DNA from: Paenibacillus spongiae
GTDB taxonomy: Bacteria; Bacillota; Bacilli; Paenibacillales; Paenibacillaceae
Assembly (NCBI RefSeq): GCF_024734895.1
Contig: NZ_CP091430.1
Span: forward strand, 7,503,501 to 7,567,500
Reading direction: 5' to 3'
DNA length: 64,000 bases
Within the stretch, counting starts at the first letter, position 1. Each line of letters opens with the position of its first letter. Made by a program: the position numbers and the translations under genes. The notes under the pieces are model-generated. The model was not told where the DNA came from and did not search any database. It saw nothing but the letters and a program-made list of their open reading frames with translations. Below, one piece after another: positions 51,489 through 59,792 of this stretch.

Positions 51489-52044
51489 GCTCCGTCATCT
51501 CCTCCAACAATTCGTTGATTAATTTGGCGACGTACGCTTGCTCACTCTCGATAAGATTCATCGGATGGAGGAAAAGCGCTCTTACGTACAGCGGCAATCG
51601 AACGCCGCCCTGCGATTCGTACTTCCGTCTTATAGTTGTCAACGCCTCCTCAAGAAAATCCAACCGCCTTCGCAAAGCTTCAATGGCTTCGGCCTTCTCG
51701 ACAAAAGGCAGTGCGGCAAGCCCGAGATCGAATCGGTTATCGCGCTCTCGGGAAAAAGATAGGCTGGCGATGATTTCATTTCTCAGCATTATCATGCCTG
51801 CCTCCTGCATGGCAAATCGGATCGGCATAGGTCCCTTGCCGGATTTCCCGCCGGAATCCTCGGACTTGATCAATCCCTTATCGTTCAATTTCTTCAGTCC
51901 TGCGTAAATCGAAGTCGTGCCAATATTCGCCCATTCCCGATAGCCGCGCTGATCGATTAATTTATTGATGTCGTAACCCGACGCTTGATTACATTCCGCA
52001 ATCATGTGCAGCAGCATAAATTCCACATTCGAAAGTTGATTCAT
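51481..52044 (-). CDS. PadR family transcriptional regulator
   Basis: 187 residues. The PadR winged helix (VEFMLLHMIAECNQASGYDI, NIGTTSIYAGLKKLNDKGLI) is followed by a C-terminal Vir-type helical domain of about 90 residues. It lies first in the operon with the BtrH-like and methyltransferase genes, and AGGGG lies eight bases upstream. AT-rich imperfect repeats around ATATATTTCATATAC at 52063-52095 lie just before it and are the likely operator. It probably represses its own operon until a ligand binds. Confidence 0.88.
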   Translation of the reverse strand: MNQLSNVEFMLLHMIAECNQASGYDINKLIDQRGYREWANIGTTSIYAGLKKLNDKGLIKSEDSGGKSGKGPMPIRFAMQEAGMIMLRNEIIASLSFSRERDNRFDLGLAALPFVEKAEAIEALRRRLDFLEEALTTIRRKYESQGGVRLPLYVRALFLHPMNLIESEQAYVAKLINELLEEMTEHV

Positions 52045-52152
52045 AGAGAGACCCCTCGTACAATATATTTCATATACGTAATATAACAGTAGTGAAATAT
52101 AAGGTCAAGTTCATGATGGCAAGCCTTTAGCCTCTGCGCCGAAGACGCAGAA

Positions 52153-52195
52153 GGAGACTGTGACAGCAACCATCCGGCAATCTGTCACAGCCTCC
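52153..52195 (-). terminator. terminator after the FtsX-type permease
   Basis: GGAGACTGTGACAG (52153-52166) pairs with CTGTCACAGCCTCC (52182-52195) with one mismatch; the minus strand continues with TTCTGCG. It lies 42 bases after the permease stop. The T-run is weak. Confidence 0.55.
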
Positions 52196-52236
52196 ATTAC
52201 GACGCGGCCTCTCCGCTCCTCTTGAGGAGGTGGCGT

Positions 52237-54828
52237 TCATATACTCTCTTGCTTCAACGCATCAATAATATTTTCCCCTTTTACTTTCGCACCGGAATAT
52301 AGCATGGCGGAACCGACGATGACAAATACGGCAGCAATGACAGAAAGAATACTCATCCAGGGCAGGGCGAATCCATAGCTAAATTTGTTCGCAAATGCTC
52401 TATAGATCAGAACCATCACGACGAAGCTGACGGGAAGCCCGAACAGCAGCGACTTGACCCCATAAAAAATACTTTCGTAGTTCATCATTTTCGCAAAGCC
52501 TTTTGGCGTCATTCCAACGGATTTCAGCATCGCAAATTCCCGCTTTCGAAGGGATACGCCCGTCGAGACCGTATTAAAAATGTTCGCAATGGAAATCGCC
52601 GAAATTAATACGATAAAACCATAAGAAAAGACGGACATCAATAATATCAGCTGTTCTTCGCTTTTTCTGGATTGATACAAGTTGTAGGCTTGCAGATTGG
52701 TCACTTGCATCTCATCGATTTCCTGCTCCGTTTTCATCGGCTCCGTACTCTTCAAATAGAGGAAGGTTTGGGCGAGCAGGGTGTCCTCGCCGCCTGCCAA
52801 TCGATTCATAACGCGTTCCGAAACGATGATGTTTAACCCGCCTACTCCAATTGGGCTCATCCCCATAGGTGCTTGATCCGTGAGCGCGGCAACGGTCACT
52901 CGGCTTGCCTTCGTTTCCTCCACGGTTTCTTCATGGCGATTCGCTAACTCGATGGTTTGACCGACTTTCGTATACATGGCCTTCGTTTGAATATATTTCC
53001 CCGTACTCATATCTTTGTAACGGATCGTATCCATCACGATCGCAGCGGGATGATCCGGATCCGTCAGCCGCTCATAATCTGCGCCGACCGCTTTGGCATA
53101 GACTTGCAGGCTCGAATCGTTCAATGCATGAACCTTAATATCGTAAGGATACTTTCCGTCTTGAAGTAAACTCTTATCGTCCTTAACTTTCTGTTGCAGC
53201 TCATCGGCAATGATCGCTTCATCGACCCAAGCGCTTGTATCCAACGCGTGAATCACGTTGTATTCCGTTACGCCATCCAGGGATGCAATCGATTGAATCA
53301 ACCGGTCGTCTATTCTTTGTCCATGGCCATACGATACTTCAATGTCGTAATTGACGCCTTCCTGCGATAGCTCCAGGGATTGTTTCAGACCGGCGGTAAA
53401 AAAAGATACCGTTAAAAACAAAACGATGCTGACGACGAGTGAAAATACGATGGCATGATATCTCCGTTTGTTCCTTTTTAAGTTTTTCAAACCGATTTCC
53501 GCTTCGATTCCGAAGAACTTGCGAATGAGCTTCGACGTCTTCACGGCTTTATCCGTGAGCTTTACATCGGTCGTTTGGCGAATCGCGTCCATGGCGGATA
53601 TTTTGGATGCTTTGATAGCCGGGAGATATGTCGATATGAAAATCGTCAACATCGAAACAACAGAGGCAATTATGAGCGATAACGGGGTGACGGTGAGCGT
53701 CAGCTTTTCAGTCGTCCATAATGCCCCTTGAATCATGGAGTTCATGAACCAAATGGTTGTCCCTATTCCGGCAAGACCGCACAGGATTCCAACGGGTATG
53801 CTGATCAAGCCAATGACGGCACCTTCAAAAAGCACTGAATTTCTTTTCTGCCTTTTCGTAGCCCCCACGCTCGCAAGCATTCCTAGATGGCGGGAACGTT
53901 CCGAAACGGATATCGCAAAAGCATTATAAATGAGAGAAACCGAGCCGATCATAATGACCGCCATAAGGATCACCGATAATGAAAGCATCGTGCTGGATGA
54001 GGCTATGCTTTTGGACACGCCGTAATAATGAAGCAAATCGTGATTATATAGGACCGTTTCGATATCGTTTCTTTCAGCCAAATCTTCGGCATGAGCGAAC
54101 AAGGAACGATTGACTTTTTGCAAAACCACCGCCGCGTCGACTCGATCGTTTTCCCCGATAAAGTTTTCATCGACATAGCTGATGACCGTATACCCCGGGG
54201 CCCAAGCCGATTCCCATGCGGGACGCTTGATGAAGCCTACCACCGTATAATCCTTTGTCTTGATATGCTGCAGCGTCTCGGTTACTTTGCCCTCTTCTCT
54301 GCGCAGCGGTTCGGTTTGATCCAGGAGGCGATCGCCCCCATTCTCGAATCTTTCGCCGACGCGAAGGGTTAGATGATCGCCGATTTCGTATTTTACTTTG
54401 GCGTTCTTTGCAATGGCTTCGGAAATCACGACCTCCTTGTCCGTTTTAGGAAAACGTCCCTCGCTGAGTTCAACCGGAAACTGCGCAATACCTTGGGCAT
54501 CATATTCCTTGATGAACAAGTACGGCTTATTTGGGTTTTGTCCCCCTTCTAACGGGGCATAGCCAAGATCTCTTGTGATCGCAACGGTCTTGGTTGCATC
54601 ATCGTCGCGTATCGCCGCAAGCTGTTCTTTGTTTACATCTTGATACTGGACATGCCACTCACCGGTATCTGCAATGGTTTGCCTGATCATTAAATCAGAA
54701 AAGGAGAAACCAAGCGTAGCAACCGCGGTCACCATGGCGACCGAAATGATGACGCCTATGATGGTAACGAGCGTTCGTCTCTTGTTTTCCTTCAAATGCC
54801 GGATCGTCAGTTTATGGACAATATTCAT
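52237..54828 (-). CDS. ABC transporter permease with two FtsX domains
   Basis: 863 residues. The N-terminus LTIRHLKENKRRTLVTIIGV then IISVAMVTAVATLGF is an FtsX/MacB start. A large extracellular part follows (about 50-280), then SLSVILMAVIMIGSVSLIYN, EGAVIGLISIPVGILCGLAG, a second block near LKNLKRNKRRYHAIVFSLVV, and the C-terminal group FSYGFIVLISAISIANIFNT ... LPWMSILSVIAAVFVIVGSA. This is the size of BceB/VexP-type exporters. It overlaps the ATPase gene by ATGA and probably exports or detoxifies peptides or lipids. Confidence 0.92.
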   Translation of the reverse strand: MNIVHKLTIRHLKENKRRTLVTIIGVIISVAMVTAVATLGFSFSDLMIRQTIADTGEWHVQYQDVNKEQLAAIRDDDATKTVAITRDLGYAPLEGGQNPNKPYLFIKEYDAQGIAQFPVELSEGRFPKTDKEVVISEAIAKNAKVKYEIGDHLTLRVGERFENGGDRLLDQTEPLRREEGKVTETLQHIKTKDYTVVGFIKRPAWESAWAPGYTVISYVDENFIGENDRVDAAVVLQKVNRSLFAHAEDLAERNDIETVLYNHDLLHYYGVSKSIASSSTMLSLSVILMAVIMIGSVSLIYNAFAISVSERSRHLGMLASVGATKRQKRNSVLFEGAVIGLISIPVGILCGLAGIGTTIWFMNSMIQGALWTTEKLTLTVTPLSLIIASVVSMLTIFISTYLPAIKASKISAMDAIRQTTDVKLTDKAVKTSKLIRKFFGIEAEIGLKNLKRNKRRYHAIVFSLVVSIVLFLTVSFFTAGLKQSLELSQEGVNYDIEVSYGHGQRIDDRLIQSIASLDGVTEYNVIHALDTSAWVDEAIIADELQQKVKDDKSLLQDGKYPYDIKVHALNDSSLQVYAKAVGADYERLTDPDHPAAIVMDTIRYKDMSTGKYIQTKAMYTKVGQTIELANRHEETVEETKASRVTVAALTDQAPMGMSPIGVGGLNIIVSERVMNRLAGGEDTLLAQTFLYLKSTEPMKTEQEIDEMQVTNLQAYNLYQSRKSEEQLILLMSVFSYGFIVLISAISIANIFNTVSTGVSLRKREFAMLKSVGMTPKGFAKMMNYESIFYGVKSLLFGLPVSFVVMVLIYRAFANKFSYGFALPWMSILSVIAAVFVIVGSAMLYSGAKVKGENIIDALKQESI

Positions 54829-55508
54829 CGGCGGATCACCTCGTCCTTGGCAATCCTTCCGTCTTCAATCGAAATGATCCTGTCGGCCTGCAAGGCGATG
54901 CGTTCGTCATGCGTAATGACGATTAGCGTCTGATGATAGGTTTTATTCAACATTTTCAATAAGTCGACAATCTCGCTGCTATTTTTGCTGTCCAAATTTC
55001 CGGTCGGTTCGTCTGCCAGCATGATCGCGGGATTCCCAATGAGCGCTCTGCCGATCGAGACCCGTTGCTGCTGTCCGCCGGATAGCTGATTCGGCAGGTG
55101 GTCTAAACGATGCTGCAAATTCAACGTATTCACAAGACCGTCCAACTGCTTTTTATCGACCTCTTGTTTATCCAGCAAGAGCGGCAGCGTCATATTTTCT
55201 TCCACCGTCAGGACGGGGATCAGATTGAAAAACTGGTAGATCAGGCCGATTTGTCTGCGTCGAAAGATGGCCAGCTGCGTTTCGTTCAAGGCATACATGT
55301 CCGTATCCTCAACAATAACTTTACCGCCAGTCGGCCGGTCTACGCCGCCCAGCATATGCAGAAGCGTTGATTTTCCCGATCCGGACGGGCCGATAATCGC
55401 GACAAATTCGCCTTTTCGGACCGAAAAAGAAACGTCGTCAAGCGCCTTCACCGCCGATTCGCATTTGCCGTATAGTTTAGACAGATGCTCGATTTTTAAA
55501 ATTTCCAT
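54825..55508 (-). CDS. ABC transporter ATP-binding protein (MacB/LolD type)
   Basis: 227 residues from ATG 55508, GGAGG seven bases upstream; the longer frame starts at a TTG inside that site. Walker A is GPSGSGKSTLL, the Q-loop YQFFNLIPVLTVEEN, signature LSGGQQQRVSIGRAL, Walker B MLADEPTGNLDSKN. The family is that of FtsX-partner ATPases (LolD, MacB, BceA). It couples with the permease gene by overlap and is preceded by the sensor-kinase operon. Confidence 0.95.
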   Translation of the reverse strand: MEILKIEHLSKLYGKCESAVKALDDVSFSVRKGEFVAIIGPSGSGKSTLLHMLGGVDRPTGGKVIVEDTDMYALNETQLAIFRRRQIGLIYQFFNLIPVLTVEENMTLPLLLDKQEVDKKQLDGLVNTLNLQHRLDHLPNQLSGGQQQRVSIGRALIGNPAIMLADEPTGNLDSKNSSEIVDLLKMLNKTYHQTLIVITHDERIALQADRIISIEDGRIAKDEVIRR

Positions 55509-55568
55509 GGTCAAACCTCCATAGCTTAGCTGATGGATATCATTTTATCTGTCTAAAATGACTTTCAA

Positions 55569-55596
55569 GTGACGATGACGGTGACAATTTAGTCAC
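55569..55596 (-). promoter_or_regulatory. GTGAC repeats, candidate response-regulator binding site
   Basis: GTGAC-N6-GTCAC (55581-55596) is a palindrome, and a further GTGAC lies 12 bases away (55569-55573). They lie between the ABC operon and the kinase gene, about 60-90 bases before the ATPase start, where a phosphorylated regulator would activate the exporter. Confidence 0.55.
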
Positions 55597-55609
55597 TTAC
55601 GGCGTGCCG

Positions 55610-56614
55610 CTAAATCACTTGCTTATAAAATTTAATCCGAAACTGCGTACCCTTCTCGCTGTCGCTCACCACATCGATCACTCCGTTCTGACTGGCAACA
55701 ATGCTGTGAACCATCGCGAGACCAATGCCGATGCTCCCTTCGCCGGCGCTCTTTCCTTTGTAGAAACGTTTAAAAATATAAGGCAAATCTTCTCTCGGAA
55801 TGCCTTTTCCGTTGTCGGCAATGACAATTTCCGTAAATAACGCGTTTTCGGAAAAGGTTATGGCGATCGCTCCGCCTTCAGGCGTGTGCTCCACGGCGTT
55901 TTTCAACATATTGATGACCGCTTCGGCGGTCCAATTGAAATCCCCGACAAACGAGACGTTGTCGTCGCCTTCGATGGAAACCGACTGTCCCTTAATATCC
56001 ATCGGAATCATAACCGGTTCTAACGCCTTTTGGATAAGATTTTTCACCGGTATTCGATCTTGTTTGAATGGGATGGTCTTCGCGTCGATTTTCGATAATT
56101 TTAATAAGGAAGAAACCAGCCAATCGATGCGTTCAAGCTGGATGCGAATATTATGGGTGAACTCCGTTCGTTTGGCCGGAGGGAGGTCGGGGCCGCTTAA
56201 TAAATCCGCCATCACCGTCATGGAGGTGAGCGGCGTTTTGAGCTGATGCGAAATATCGGAAATGGCATCCGTCAGCTGCATTTTGTCCCGCTGCAGAAGC
56301 GATCGATGCTCCGATAACATGAGCGTCACTTTGTAAATATTATTTTTCAAAATGCTAAGCTCGCCTTCTTGATTGTCGCGAACGTCAAGGGAATCATTGC
56401 CGTTGCTAATTTCCCGCAAATAGACGGACAGCTTGTCGAGCTCGCGGTATCTCCATCGGGTGAATAACAAACTGCTGCCAATGAGCAGCAGGGATAGAAT
56501 GAAGACGAGCGCCGCGGCGGCAGGCGAAATAAGAGCAGCGGCCACGATCACCGACGTTAAGCTGATCGCAACCATGATGAGTAATAACAGTTGAATTTCC
56601 CGATTACGCAGCAT
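55610..56614 (-). CDS. sensor histidine kinase
   Basis: 334 residues. Two N-terminal membrane segments (LLLLIMVAISLTSVIVAAAL and AAALVFILSLLLIGSSLLFT) have almost no loop between them, so it is an intramembrane-sensing type. HAMP-like coil, then H-box DAISDISHQLKTPLTSMTVM, N-box VINMLKNAVEHTPEGGAI and G-box SIGIGLAMVHSIVASQNGVI. It follows the response regulator gene without a gap (stop/start at 56614/56615) and precedes the exporter operon. Similar to VncS/BceS kinases. Confidence 0.93.
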   Translation of the reverse strand: MLRNREIQLLLLIMVAISLTSVIVAAALISPAAAALVFILSLLLIGSSLLFTRWRYRELDKLSVYLREISNGNDSLDVRDNQEGELSILKNNIYKVTLMLSEHRSLLQRDKMQLTDAISDISHQLKTPLTSMTVMADLLSGPDLPPAKRTEFTHNIRIQLERIDWLVSSLLKLSKIDAKTIPFKQDRIPVKNLIQKALEPVMIPMDIKGQSVSIEGDDNVSFVGDFNWTAEAVINMLKNAVEHTPEGGAIAITFSENALFTEIVIADNGKGIPREDLPYIFKRFYKGKSAGEGSIGIGLAMVHSIVASQNGVIDVVSDSEKGTQFRIKFYKQVI

Positions 56615-57298
56615 CTAATCACCGACCTTATAGCCTAAACCGCGTACCGTTTTGATCAATGTCGGATGCTGCGGATCATCCTCCAGCTTTTCCCTCAGCC
56701 TTTTGATATAAACCGTTAACGTATTATCGTTCACGAAGTCGCCGGCCACGTCCCAGATTTGCTCTAAGAGCTGATTTCTTGTGAGAACTTGTCCAATGTG
56801 GTTGCCAAAGATCAGCAATAAGCGATACTCCAATGCGGTCAACGGAATTTCGGCGCCGTTCTTATGCACTTTGCCTTCCAGCGTATGGATTCGGACATTG
56901 TCGATGTCTATGATTGTTTTCGTTTGGGACGGCTTCTGGTATCTCCGCAAGACGGATTTGATCCGGGAGAGAAGCTCGCGAATGCGAAAAGGCTTTGTAA
57001 TATAATCGTCGGCTCCCATATCGAGCCCCATCACGACATTGACCTCATCGTCGATGACCGTTAAGAAGATGACCGGAATGTCCCGCCGCTCTTTCACCAT
57101 TTTGCACAATTCATAGCCGCTTCCGTCCGGAAGCGATAAGTCAAACAAGCATAAATCGAATTGATCGATGTCTTCGGCGAGCACTCTTTTGGCCGAGGCG
57201 ACATCATGGCAAAGAACGGTTGCATACCGATCCTGCTGCAGCGAATATTCCAAACCGGACGCGATCGTTTTATCATCTTCGACTAATAAAATTTTCAT
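56615..57298 (-). CDS. OmpR-type response regulator
   Basis: 227 residues from ATG 57298 (AAGGA upstream); the frame is open to 57322 but family alignment favours MKILLVEDDKTIASGLEYSL. The acceptor Asp is in LCLFDLSLPDGSGYELC, with VIFLTVIDDEVNV and YITKPFRIRELLSR. The winged helix has IPLTALEYRLLLIFGNHIGQ and VNDNTLTVYIKRLREKLEDD, GLGYKVGD. It is the first gene of the 52237-57298 block and is the likely activator of the ABC exporter, through the GTGAC repeats. Confidence 0.94.
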   Translation of the reverse strand: MKILLVEDDKTIASGLEYSLQQDRYATVLCHDVASAKRVLAEDIDQFDLCLFDLSLPDGSGYELCKMVKERRDIPVIFLTVIDDEVNVVMGLDMGADDYITKPFRIRELLSRIKSVLRRYQKPSQTKTIIDIDNVRIHTLEGKVHKNGAEIPLTALEYRLLLIFGNHIGQVLTRNQLLEQIWDVAGDFVNDNTLTVYIKRLREKLEDDPQHPTLIKTVRGLGYKVGD

Positions 57299-57379
57299 CC
57301 GCAGATCATCCTTACGATTCAAATAATGTCATTTTCCCTCTTAGTTTCGACATTATAACAGTTTTTTCAGCGATAGGCG

Positions 57380-57419
57380 AAAAAAATGCCGCTCCGTCGC
57401 AGATGAGCGACGGAGCGGC
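57380..57419 (-). terminator. strong terminator (13-bp GC stem)
   Basis: GCCGCTCCGTCGC (57388-57400) pairs perfectly with GCGACGGAGCGGC (57407-57419); on the minus strand T residues run from 57386 to 57380. It would end minus-strand transcripts coming from the 57586-59689 block and insulates the regulator gene's promoter. Confidence 0.85.
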
Positions 57420-57480
57420 GAGCTTTGTTCGGTTTATCCTTACACCGAAAGAACCGTGATCGTATTTCTTAATTAGAAAG

Positions 57481-57519
57481 CAAAAAAATAGGCACTCTAA
57501 TCTAATACAGAGTACCTAT
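57481..57519 (-). terminator. terminator after the paired hypothetical gene
   Basis: ATAGGCACTCT (57488-57498) pairs with AGAGTACCTAT (57509-57519), one mismatch; minus-strand T run 57488-57482. It lies 67 bases past the stop codon of the 57586 gene, so two terminators stand in tandem. Confidence 0.8.
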
Positions 57520-57585
57520 TTCTCACTACATAACATATGTTTGGGACACATTTTGGTGTAATCTCTAGGAGGCATGTTGATTGCT

Positions 57586-58053
57586 TCAATATTCTCCTTT
57601 AATGACGAAGAACGAACCTCGAATTGTCCCAGCGAGCTTGGACTTCTGTCTTGCAAATTTGAACTTCTTCTCTTCCAACTCCTTAGGTACTTCCATCCCC
57701 TCAGATAGCTTAAATCCAACGGCCCGCTTCTTAGGATCATCGACCGTATACATGACGTTGATCGCTAGGCCATCCTCATAAAAGACGAAGGCCCATTTGA
57801 TATTTTCGACTTGAAAGCGCGATGTTTCTAGAGGTTGGGCCGCAAACTCAATACCACGTTCTTCTTTCAGAACTCGTTTCACATAATCAAGCGTCTCCTG
57901 GCTTTCGCTGGCCGGTACGACCGTAAATTCGTGCTTGTATTTGTTCATGAAGTAACGGGCTTCATTCGCACGCATACCAGCAAGCGCTTCTGTTACTGGT
58001 GAAGATTCCAGACCAACCGTAGACACATTTTTAAAATCAACGATAAGGGACAT
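57586..58053 (-). CDS. conserved hypothetical protein, paralogue of 48241-48705
   Basis: 155 residues from ATG 58053, with GGAGG seven bases upstream. Sequence: SLIVDFKNVSTVGLESSPVT, then EALAGMRANEARYFMNKYKH, FTVVPASESQETLDYV, FYEDGLAINVMY, LSEGMEVPKELEEKKFKFAR and LAGTIRGSFFVIKGEY. No membrane segment or signal. I cannot assign a family. It follows the GyrI-like gene by 21 bases on the same strand; the same order is implied at 48241. The pair may be a small-molecule-response module. Confidence 0.78.
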   Translation of the reverse strand: MSLIVDFKNVSTVGLESSPVTEALAGMRANEARYFMNKYKHEFTVVPASESQETLDYVKRVLKEERGIEFAAQPLETSRFQVENIKWAFVFYEDGLAINVMYTVDDPKKRAVGFKLSEGMEVPKELEEKKFKFARQKSKLAGTIRGSFFVIKGEY

Positions 58054-58657
58054 CCTCATTCCTCCTGATCTCGTTTACTTCTTCACAACCGGAATCCACA
58101 TTTCCCCATATACGAAGCCGTCTCGCTGCCCCATCTCAACCGTGGTATTGGGCCCGCCGACATAGGCGTAATTATCGGCAGCTGGCAAGACTTGACCAAA
58201 GGCAATGCCAGTAAGCATATTACTCAACTCATCAGCCGTCTTCCCTTCGCCTTTAACGACGAGATATTGTCCCTTAGGGAATTGGATCACTCTGTGTTCT
58301 TCCGGTACCGATGAATCTGTCATGACGCCAGCATAATACATCATCTTGTGATTTACCGCTTCATTCACGGCAAAAATATAGTCGTTCGCAGCGATCGCCT
58401 TTAACGTGTCAAGCCTTCCATCCTGCTCCACTGCCCGCCAAAAGTTTTCCTTCTCCTTGTTCATGCCGGCATAATCCGTGTAATCGCTCTTCAGCTCCGT
58501 TCCAATACCAAGAACGATAAAGCTGTCTTTTTCCTCAAAGGTATACGTTGCCATCATCCAAGCTCCTTTTTTTAAATTGATCATGTGATTTGTTTTTTCA
58601 CTTGATGGGTTTATAATAACCTTAAATCATGTCAAAATATGATACTGTTTAGAGGGC
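58051..58657. repeat. 607-bp direct duplication, copy A
   Basis: This stretch, which contains the ribosome site of 57586, the whole 58075 gene and its promoter region, is nearly identical to 59181-59789. The gene products differ at three residues. Similarity stops just at the place where, in copy B, the WYL regulator gene begins. Confidence 0.9.
58075..58557 (-). CDS. GyrI-like (AraC effector-binding domain) protein, copy A
   Basis: 160 residues from ATG 58557 with AGGAG five bases upstream. The GyrI/AraC-effector-binding fold is seen in YTFEEKDSFIVLGIGTELKS, EHRVIQFPKGQYLVVKGEGK, and the end TTVEMGQRDGFVYGEMWIPV followed by VKK. Such stand-alone domains bind cationic or hydrophobic small molecules. 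It differs from the copy at 59207 only at three residues (V/I, E/D, N/S). It precedes the hypothetical gene at 57586 in one operon. Confidence 0.9.
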   Translation of the reverse strand: MMATYTFEEKDSFIVLGIGTELKSDYTDYAGMNKEKENFWRAVEQDGRLDTLKAIAANDYIFAVNEAVNHKMMYYAGVMTDSSVPEEHRVIQFPKGQYLVVKGEGKTADELSNMLTGIAFGQVLPAADNYAYVGGPNTTVEMGQRDGFVYGEMWIPVVKK

Positions 58658-58760
58658 AACCGATTGTTCTCTCCCACAGCGTTCCCTACCTAATATTGGT
58701 GCTTTGGGTAGTAGAAGTCTATTGGAGTCATGAATGGGCTGGCGTTAATTTCACTCCCCA

Positions 58761-59183
58761 TTAGAGTCTGCGGCTTTTCGGACGCAGCGCCCAGGAGGCG
58801 ATGCCAAGCGCGGCATAGAAAAGCGGAAGAATAATATGGAATCCATATTCGCCGTAATCATTAGCGAATGCATGAGATAAGGCCGCACCCGTCATTAGAA
58901 ATAAGATACCGCTATAAGCCCATTCCTTAAGCCGGGGGAAACCTGGCATTACGATTGCAATGATTCCAAGCAATTTCCAAGCTCCGAGAATGTTCGTGAC
59001 ATATAACGGGAAACCAATATCGGTCACCAAATCGACATTGCCCCCATATCGCATCAGTTGCCCGATACCGCTTAATGTAATAGAGAATGCGAGAATTATG
59101 GTGACGGTCCAATAAGCGGCCATCCTTCCAATAGGGCGGGATTCTACCTTCGCGATTGTTTCATTACCGACAATCGTACTCAT
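58761..59183 (-). CDS. DoxX-like membrane protein
   Basis: 140 residues from ATG 59183 (AAAGGAGG upstream). Four hydrophobic segments, WTVTIILAFSITLSGIGQLM, FPLYVTNILGAWKLLGIIAI, AYSGILFLMTGAALSHAF and FHIILPLFYAALGIASWAL, are typical of DoxX-family proteins; the GAWKLLG region is conserved. It follows the second GyrI-like gene by 23 bases on the same strand. DoxX proteins are linked to thiol/redox stress, but the role here is not clear. Confidence 0.85.
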   Translation of the reverse strand: MSTIVGNETIAKVESRPIGRMAAYWTVTIILAFSITLSGIGQLMRYGGNVDLVTDIGFPLYVTNILGAWKLLGIIAIVMPGFPRLKEWAYSGILFLMTGAALSHAFANDYGEYGFHIILPLFYAALGIASWALRPKSRRL

Positions 59184-59789
59184 CCCCATTCCTCCTTTGA
59201 TTTCGTTTACTTCTTCACAACCGGAATCCACATTTCCCCATATACGAAGCCGTCTCGCTGCCCCATCTCAACCGTTGTATTGGGCCCGCCGACATAGGCG
59301 TAATTATCGGCTGCTGGCAAGACTTGACCAAAGGCAATGCCAGTAAGCATACTACTCAGATCATCAGCCGTCTTCCCTTCGCCTTTAACGACGAGGTATT
59401 GTCCCTTAGGGAATTGGATCACTCTGTGTTCTTCCGGTATCGATGAATCTGTCATGACGCCAGCATAATACATCATCTTGTGATTTACCGCTTCGTTCAC
59501 GGCAAAAATATAGTCGTTCGCAGCGATAGCCTTTAACGTGTCAAGCCTTCCATCCTGCTCCACTGCCCGCCAAAAGTTTTCCTTCTCCTTGTTCATGCCG
59601 GCATAATCCGTGTAATCGCTCTTCAGCTCCGTTCCAATACCAAGAACGATAAAGCTGTCTTTTTCCTCAAAGGTATACGTTGCCATCATCCAAGCTCCTT
59701 TTTTAAAATTGATTGAGTGATTTGTTTTTTCACTTGATGGGTTTATAATAACCCTAAATCATGTCAAAATATGATACTGTTTAGAGGGC
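59181..59789. repeat. 609-bp direct duplication, copy B
   Basis: Second copy of the duplicated stretch; see 58051. Here it includes the gene at 59207 and the divergent promoter region of the WYL regulator, which starts three bases after the repeat ends. The order suggests that copy B is the ancestral place and copy A was created by an unequal exchange. Confidence 0.9.
59207..59689 (-). CDS. GyrI-like (AraC effector-binding domain) protein, copy B
   Basis: 160 residues, same start context (AGGAG-CTTGG-ATG) and almost the same protein as 58075. It is the first gene of an operon with the DoxX gene and is divergent from the WYL regulator. The intergenic DNA carries a plus-strand promoter (TTGTTT, 16 bases, TATAAT at 59722-59749) and on the minus strand TTGACA at 59767-59762. 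The protein probably binds the same kind of ligand as the regulator responds to. Confidence 0.9.
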   Translation of the reverse strand: MMATYTFEEKDSFIVLGIGTELKSDYTDYAGMNKEKENFWRAVEQDGRLDTLKAIAANDYIFAVNEAVNHKMMYYAGVMTDSSIPEEHRVIQFPKGQYLVVKGEGKTADDLSSMLTGIAFGQVLPAADNYAYVGGPNTTVEMGQRDGFVYGEMWIPVVKK

Positions 59790-59792
59790 CCT

